A stretch of 8,702 nucleotides of DNA from contig JAEZCL010000282.1 in NCBI GenBank assembly GCA_023433585.1, forward strand, positions 1-8,702. Direction: 5' to 3'. This DNA comes from Pseudomonadota bacterium (GTDB lineage Bacteria; Pseudomonadota; Alphaproteobacteria; Caulobacterales; Caulobacteraceae). Positions within the stretch are counted from its first letter, which is position 1; every line of letters starts with the position of its first letter. Positions 5,674 through 8,702 of the stretch are shown here, piece by piece. Made by a program: the position numbers and the translations under genes. The notes below the pieces were generated by a model, which saw only the letters and a list, made by a program, of their open reading frames with translations, did not search any database and was not told where the DNA came from.

Positions 5674-7506
5674 TCAACGGACCTCTCGACCGACGGGATA
5701 GAGGCGGAAGCGGTCGTCGTAAAAGGGGGTCCGCTCATAGAACCAGGCCAGGCGCGCGTCGCCGTCGGCGGCGAATTCCGCATCCTCGGCCAGGCGCGCC
5801 TGGAAGGCGGCGCGCAGCTCGGGGTCCGCCTCCAGCATCCGTTCGGCCAGGGGCGCGATGGCGTAGGCCTCGATATATTCGACCCGGTTCAGCACCTCGG
5901 GGAACAGGCCCCAGGCGAAGAAGCTCTCGGACGACTGCGGCTCCAGCAGCAGGATCGCCAGGTCGCCCAGCGGCTGGTCCGTCGGCACGCGCACCGAGCC
6001 GGGCGGGAAGGTCCAGTCGCGGTCCTCCGGCGTCACGCTCCGCACCGTGATCGGCACATGGCCCTCGCTGGTCCGCCCCGACACCTGCGGATCGTCCAGA
6101 CGCAGCATCTGGACCGGAACCGTGCGCGGCGCCTCCAGCGTCTCCATCCGCACCCCGTGCAGGCGTAGGCGCTCGATGATGTCGGGCCGGTGCGCCGGAA
6201 CCCAGTAGGCTTCGGGCCGCGCCAGGGTCAGGCTGGGCCGCGATCCATAGAAGGGCATCGACCACGGCTCAGGATCGGGTTCGCCCAGCCAGCGGATCTC
6301 CGTCCGGCCCGACGCGGCGCTCTCGTAGGTTTCGTAACGGATGCCCAGGAATTCGCGCGTCGAGACCGGTTCATCGGTCGGCACGAAATTGGCCAGGATC
6401 TCCGCCGGGCGCAGGGCGCGGTCCCGCTCTGCGGCCACGCGCAGGTCATCGCCGTGATCGGCCAGCAGCCGCATGGCCGTCTCCAGGAACACATAGGTTC
6501 CCAGCACCCTCTGCTCGTGCGGCTTCAGGCTGTGGTTCTCGATCAGGATGGTCGGCACGTGCGCGGCCGAGCCCCAGCCGTTGGAGTATCGCTCGCCCAG
6601 CCCGCCGTCCGACAGGCCCGCCCTGGGATCCCGGTCGTCGACGGCGAAAACCAGTTCGCCGGGGATGTGGCCCTGAGCCTCAAGCGCGCTGTTCATCGCC
6701 GGCTTGAAGGCGTCGTCCAGCCAGGCGGCCGTGGCAGGGGACCGGGACCAGACCCCGTTCTCGCCGTTGTAGCCGTAGGTCACGTCGTACTGGTAGTCGA
6801 TGCCGTCGGTGACGTGGATGTCCAGATAGAGGTCCGGCCGGTAGCGCTGGATCAGGCCCATGACCGCGCGCATCTCGGTCTGGTCCAGCTTCATGAAGTC
6901 GCGGTTCAGGTTCTGGTTGGTCGCCGTGTGGCGCCAGCCCTGGACGCGCGGCCCGCGCTGGTTGGGCCGGGAATAGGCGCTCGTCCGTTCGTGCCCATCC
7001 ACGCTCAGGATCGGGATCAGGATCAGGTTGACCCGGTCCAGGAGGTCGTCGCGGCCGTTAAAGGCGATGTCGCGCAACAGCATCATGCCCGCGTCCTTGC
7101 CGTCGATCTCGCCCGGATGGATGCCCGCCTGGGCCAGCAGCACCGGCTTGGAGGGGTCGAACGTTTCCCCATCCTTCGACGCGATCACCGCATAGATGGG
7201 CCGCCCCTCCGGCGAGGTTCCGAACTGTTCGATGCGGATCAGGTCCGAGGCCGCGTCCAGCCGGTCGAACCAGGCGCGGGTGTCGGCGTAATCGGGGCTG
7301 AAATCGTGCTCCGGATCGGCCTCGAACGCCGTGGCCCATGGGTCCGACGCATCGCGCAGCAAGGCGCGGCTGGCGCCGTTCCATTCCGGCGCGGGCGGCA
7401 GGAACGCCTGGTCCCACGGCGCGGCGTTGGGGACGGACGGCGACTGGGACATGACAGGACTTCCGATCAGGACAGAAACGGCGCAAAGCCAGGCGAGACG
7501 ACGCAT
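5674..7506 (-). CDS. Secreted M14 family zinc carboxypeptidase-like protein
   Basis: This 610-residue protein is predicted to be exported. Residues 1-20 form a signal peptide (Arg-Arg, hydrophobic core, likely cleavage near VMSQS). The peptidase domain (about 75-350) keeps the M14 zinc site: HPGE (130-133, His130 and Glu133) and His231 in LYLDIHVTDG. Catalytic Glu323 lies in ILIENHSLK, and NLNRDF (199-204) resembles the substrate-binding NxxR region. It should hydrolyse peptides, or peptide-like cell-wall links, in the periplasm or outside the cell. About 250 residues follow the catalytic domain with no motif I recognise. The ATG at 7506 has GGAG at 7513-7516, 6-base spacer. It stands apart from its neighbours (67-base gap upstream, 78-base gap downstream) and is probably its own unit. 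Substrate cannot be read from sequence. Confidence 0.9.
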   Translation of the reverse strand: MRRLAWLCAVSVLIGSPVMSQSPSVPNAAPWDQAFLPPAPEWNGASRALLRDASDPWATAFEADPEHDFSPDYADTRAWFDRLDAASDLIRIEQFGTSPEGRPIYAVIASKDGETFDPSKPVLLAQAGIHPGEIDGKDAGMMLLRDIAFNGRDDLLDRVNLILIPILSVDGHERTSAYSRPNQRGPRVQGWRHTATNQNLNRDFMKLDQTEMRAVMGLIQRYRPDLYLDIHVTDGIDYQYDVTYGYNGENGVWSRSPATAAWLDDAFKPAMNSALEAQGHIPGELVFAVDDRDPRAGLSDGGLGERYSNGWGSAAHVPTILIENHSLKPHEQRVLGTYVFLETAMRLLADHGDDLRVAAERDRALRPAEILANFVPTDEPVSTREFLGIRYETYESAASGRTEIRWLGEPDPEPWSMPFYGSRPSLTLARPEAYWVPAHRPDIIERLRLHGVRMETLEAPRTVPVQMLRLDDPQVSGRTSEGHVPITVRSVTPEDRDWTFPPGSVRVPTDQPLGDLAILLLEPQSSESFFAWGLFPEVLNRVEYIEAYAIAPLAERMLEADPELRAAFQARLAEDAEFAADGDARLAWFYERTPFYDDRFRLYPVGREVR

Positions 7507-7521
7507 AGGGCGCTCCGAAAC

Positions 7522-7538
7522 TCCGGCGGCCCGCCGGA
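7522..7538. repeat. 17-base perfect palindrome just upstream of the M14 peptidase start
   Basis: The sequence TCCGGCGG-C-CCGCCGGA is a perfect 8-bp inverted repeat around one central base, ending 16 bases before the ATG. It overlaps the region where a promoter or leader would be. It could be an operator, a leader hairpin, or chance in GC-rich DNA. Confidence 0.35.
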
Positions 7539-7565
7539 CGGCGCATCCTTGTTAAACCGTTCCGT

Positions 7566-7583
7566 CGCCGTTGTCAGACGGCG
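7566..7583 (-). terminator. Possible hairpin terminator spanning the stop of the 65-aa gene
   Basis: The minus strand reads CGCCGT, 6-base loop CTGACA, ACGGCG. The loop contains the TGA stop codon of the 65-residue gene. The T-rich stretch after it is weak (GGTTTAAC about 12 bases on), so efficient intrinsic termination is doubtful. Confidence 0.3.
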
Positions 7584-7771
7584 CCGCGTTCGGCCCGCGC
7601 CTTGTCGCACAGCTTCCTCAGCGCCGAGGTGATGGTCGAGCCATAGAGCTGACCCTGGACGTCCGAATAGCCTTCGGCGCTCAGCCGCCGCTTGATATCG
7701 CCCACATTGGCGCATTCGCCGCTCTCGGCCAGCTGATAGGCGCGTTCGATGGTCGTCAGGCGATAGGTCAT
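7574..7771 (-). CDS. Conserved-looking small hypothetical protein (65 aa)
   Basis: I do not recognise a named function. The product is 65 residues, soluble and rich in charged residues. A core reads TTIERAYQLAESGECANVGDIKRRLSAEGYSD (6-37), followed by QLYGSTITSALRKLCDKAR. The pattern of helix, short linker and helix, with Arg/Lys at the C-terminus, resembles small alphaproteobacterial proteins I recall with ERAFELARSG...DIRRRLKAEGY. That similarity is from memory only. It may be a small helical, possibly nucleic-acid-binding, protein, but no definite domain is seen. The ATG at 7771 is preferred because the family-like core begins there; a GTG at 7846 would add 25 Arg-rich residues and has no ribosome site. 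The ATG has GAGG only two bases upstream, and a TATATT box at 7783-7778 would place transcription start at or near the ATG. Confidence 0.65.
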   Translation of the reverse strand: MTYRLTTIERAYQLAESGECANVGDIKRRLSAEGYSDVQGQLYGSTITSALRKLCDKARAERGAV

Positions 7772-7777
7772 GGCCTC

Positions 7778-7783
7778 AATATA
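7778..7783 (-). promoter_or_regulatory. Candidate -10 box for a leaderless 65-aa gene
   Basis: The minus strand reads TATATT, close to a sigma-70 -10 element, in an otherwise GC-rich spacer. Its end is 7 bases upstream of the ATG at 7771, so initiation would fall at the start codon and give a leaderless mRNA. No good -35 (TTGAC-like) lies 16 to 18 bases upstream, so confidence is low. Confidence 0.35.
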
Positions 7784-7866
7784 GTGAAGCCGAACGCCGA
7801 CGCGAGACCGCCGCGCGAAGCCGTCACGCCGATCCCGTTTTCTCACGGGCCAATGACCGGGCGGAC

Positions 7867-7885
7867 AAGGCGTTCGTTCCGCCTT
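7867..7885. repeat. Hairpin AAGGCG / CGCCTT in the spacer
   Basis: A perfect 6-bp inverted repeat with a 7-base loop (TTCGTTC). It could be a terminator base for the ubiD transcript, but no U-tract follows it on the minus strand. Confidence 0.35.
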
Positions 7886-7928
7886 TGACGGGTTTACCCC
7901 TCCCTCGCCGGAACGGCCGCTATGCTGG

Positions 7929-7946
7929 CCGGTCTTCGGAGATCGG
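7929..7946 (+). repeat. Hairpin with TCGG tetraloop
   Basis: Plus-strand CCGGTCT-TCGG-AGATCGG forms a 7-bp stem with one G-U pair. The pairing is better on the plus-strand transcript than on the minus, where an A-C mismatch appears. No plus-strand gene is evident to use it, so it may be incidental. Confidence 0.25.
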
Positions 7947-7963
7947 CGGGAAAGGCCGCATCA

Positions 7964-8004
7964 TTGGACTCCGGTTAGACTGTTTTTTCGGTGCAAGAGT
8001 CCAA
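7964..8004. repeat. Perfect 8-bp dyad TTGGACTC-N25-GAGTCCAA
   Basis: The arms 7964-7971 and 7997-8004 are exact reverse complements around a 25-base AT-richer centre containing TTTTTT. It begins 9 bases past the stop codon of the 96-residue membrane protein. It could be a paired protein-binding site, a long-loop hairpin at the 3' end of the ubiD transcript, or a dispersed extragenic repeat. Confidence 0.5.
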
Positions 8005-8013
8005 CACGACCGT

Positions 8014-8304
8014 TCATTCCGGCTCGGCGCCCTCGCCTGGCCCACCCAGACGCGACTCCACGCCCAGATAGCGCGCGTCCAGCCGCCTCAGGGGCATGAA
8101 CAGGCCATGGGCGATGCGGCCCGTGCGGGTGTCCGGATAGATCACCTGGGTCACCATGCCCGGCGGCTCCCGGTCCCCGTGAACGAGGCGCCAGGTGAAA
8201 TAGCCGCTCGCCCAGATCACCATCAGGAAGGCCAGAGGCCCGGCGATGGTCAGGCCCCCGCTGTGGCGGCGGCGCCTCTCGCCGAACAGCGGCCTCACTT
8301 CCAT
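8014..8304 (-). CDS. Small single-pass membrane protein after ubiD (96 aa)
   Basis: I do not recognise a named family. The 96-residue product has a basic N-terminus (MEVRPLFGERRRRHSGG), one clear membrane segment (about 18-38, LTIAGPLAFLMVIWASGYFTW), then a polar C-terminal domain of about 55 residues with PPGMVTQVIYPDTRTGR and FMPLRRLDARYLG. Basic residues before the helix suggest a cytoplasmic N-terminus and a periplasmic tail. The ATG at 8304 overlaps the end of ubiD by 10 bases. A GTG at 8298 (94 residues, GTGA overlap) is an alternative start; neither has a strong ribosome site, so translation is probably coupled to ubiD. Co-transcription hints at a quinone or membrane role, but nothing in the sequence proves it. 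Confidence 0.68.
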   Translation of the reverse strand: MEVRPLFGERRRRHSGGLTIAGPLAFLMVIWASGYFTWRLVHGDREPPGMVTQVIYPDTRTGRIAHGLFMPLRRLDARYLGVESRLGGPGEGAEPE

Positions 8305-8702
8305 ATGGGCGCGCCGTCGCCGGGCAGGCCCAGGCGGCCCCACGTATCGCTGACCCGATCGACCACGTCCTGATCCATGCGGATCTCCTCGCCCCATTCG
8401 CGCTTGGTCTCCGGCGCCCATTTGTCCGTGGCGTCCAGGCCGATCTTGGAGCCCAGGCCGCTCTCGGGGCTGGCGAAGTCCAGATAGTCGATGGGAGTGT
8501 TCTCGATCAGGGTGATGTCGCGCGCCGGGTCCATCTTGGTGGAGACCGCCCACATCACGTCCTTCCAGTCGCGCGCATCGATGTCGTCGTCCACCACGAT
8601 GACCCACTTGGTGTACATGAACTGGCGCAGATAGCTCCACACGCCCAGCATCACCCGCTTGGCGTGGCCCGGATAGGCCTTCTTCATCGACACCACGGCG
8701 AT
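8295..8702 (-). CDS. ubiD: 4-hydroxy-3-polyprenylbenzoate decarboxylase UbiD, C-terminal part
   Basis: UbiD removes the carboxyl group from 4-hydroxy-3-polyprenylbenzoate in ubiquinone synthesis, using prenylated FMN made by UbiX. The last 135 residues are present; the gene enters from the right edge, where a full protein is about 490 to 500 residues. Visible family blocks are AVVSMKKAYPGHAKRVM, VIVVDDDIDARDWKDVMWAVSTKMDPARDI, LIENTPIDYLDFASPESGLGSKIGLDATDKW, and the ending REWGEEIRMDQDVVDRVSDTWGRLGLP. These match the C-terminal oligomerisation domain of classical UbiD very closely. As far as I recall, the Arg/Glu active-site residues lie upstream, outside the window. The stop (8297-8295) overlaps the start of the small membrane protein. 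Identity as UbiD, rather than another UbiD-like decarboxylase, is well supported by ENTPIDYLDFASP. Confidence 0.95.
   Translation of the reverse strand: MAVVSMKKAYPGHAKRVMLGVWSYLRQFMYTKWVIVVDDDIDARDWKDVMWAVSTKMDPARDITLIENTPIDYLDFASPESGLGSKIGLDATDKWAPETKREWGEEIRMDQDVVDRVSDTWGRLGLPGDGAPIWK

Larger units (their letters stand above)
7772..8013. other. 242-base spacer without a gene
   Basis: I find no credible coding frame on either strand. It lies between the end of the ubiD-linked membrane protein and the start of the 65-residue gene. It holds the candidate -10 box, a hairpin at 7867-7885, a second hairpin at 7929-7946 and a dyad at 7964-8004. It is somewhat less GC-rich at its right end, with a TTTTTT run at 7983-7988. 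It does not fold like a tRNA by eye, and I recognise no known small RNA or riboswitch. Confidence 0.6.

Noticed and set aside
7772..7846. GTG start at 7846 for the 65-residue gene
   Set aside because: It adds an Arg-rich, non-family-like N-terminus and lacks a ribosome site.
7885..7926. Possible plus-strand promoter (TTGACG at 7885-7890 and TATGCT at 7921-7926)
   Set aside because: The spacing is 30 bases, far beyond the 16 to 18 needed, and no plus-strand gene follows.
8305..8640. Long upstream extension of the 96-residue frame through ubiD
   Set aside because: It is a different-frame shadow of UbiD, whose family motifs are unmistakable; only the part after 8304 has a credible membrane protein.
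1..8702. CRISPR arrays, insertion sequences, phage genes, tRNA or rRNA
   Set aside because: No regularly spaced direct repeats, transposase-like frames, or tRNA/rRNA signatures were seen on either strand. Gene content and composition look like stable chromosome.

Overview
All recognisable genes in this window lie on the minus strand. The DNA is very GC-rich, and the proteins look alphaproteobacterial, most like Caulobacteraceae (Brevundimonas, Caulobacter or relatives). That placement rests on remembered gene order and protein style, not on a database search. The region looks like ordinary conserved chromosome. I see no insertion sequence, phage gene, CRISPR array, tRNA or rRNA, and no patch of clearly foreign composition.

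Reading in the direction of transcription (high to low coordinates), the window opens with the C-terminal 135 residues of UbiD, the prenyl-FMN decarboxylase of ubiquinone synthesis (8702 to 8295). UbiD overlaps a 96-residue single-pass membrane protein of unknown function (8304-8014). A 242-base spacer follows, holding a perfect 8-bp dyad with a 25-base gap and two further hairpins. Next comes a 65-residue conserved-looking hypothetical (7771-7574), then a secreted zinc carboxypeptidase-like protein of family M14 (7506-5674).

From 5595 to the left edge lies a tightly packed, probable single transcription unit: pmbA/tldE, cysQ, a DUF4170 protein, a 70-residue membrane protein, an MsbA-type ABC exporter, a DUF374 acyltransferase-like protein, and the N-terminal third of waaA (Kdo transferase). 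Three junctions are 4-base stop/start overlaps (ATGA, ATGA, GTGA), and the other gaps are 4 to 46 bases.

The last three genes form a coherent lipopolysaccharide module. WaaA adds Kdo to lipid A precursor, MsbA flips the lipid A-core, and the acyltransferase-like protein lies between them. DUF4170 and the small membrane protein are wedged between cysQ and the exporter, which makes them candidates for envelope accessory functions. The module's co-transcription with pmbA and cysQ is the most interesting contextual signal. I found no convincing new defence or mobile system.
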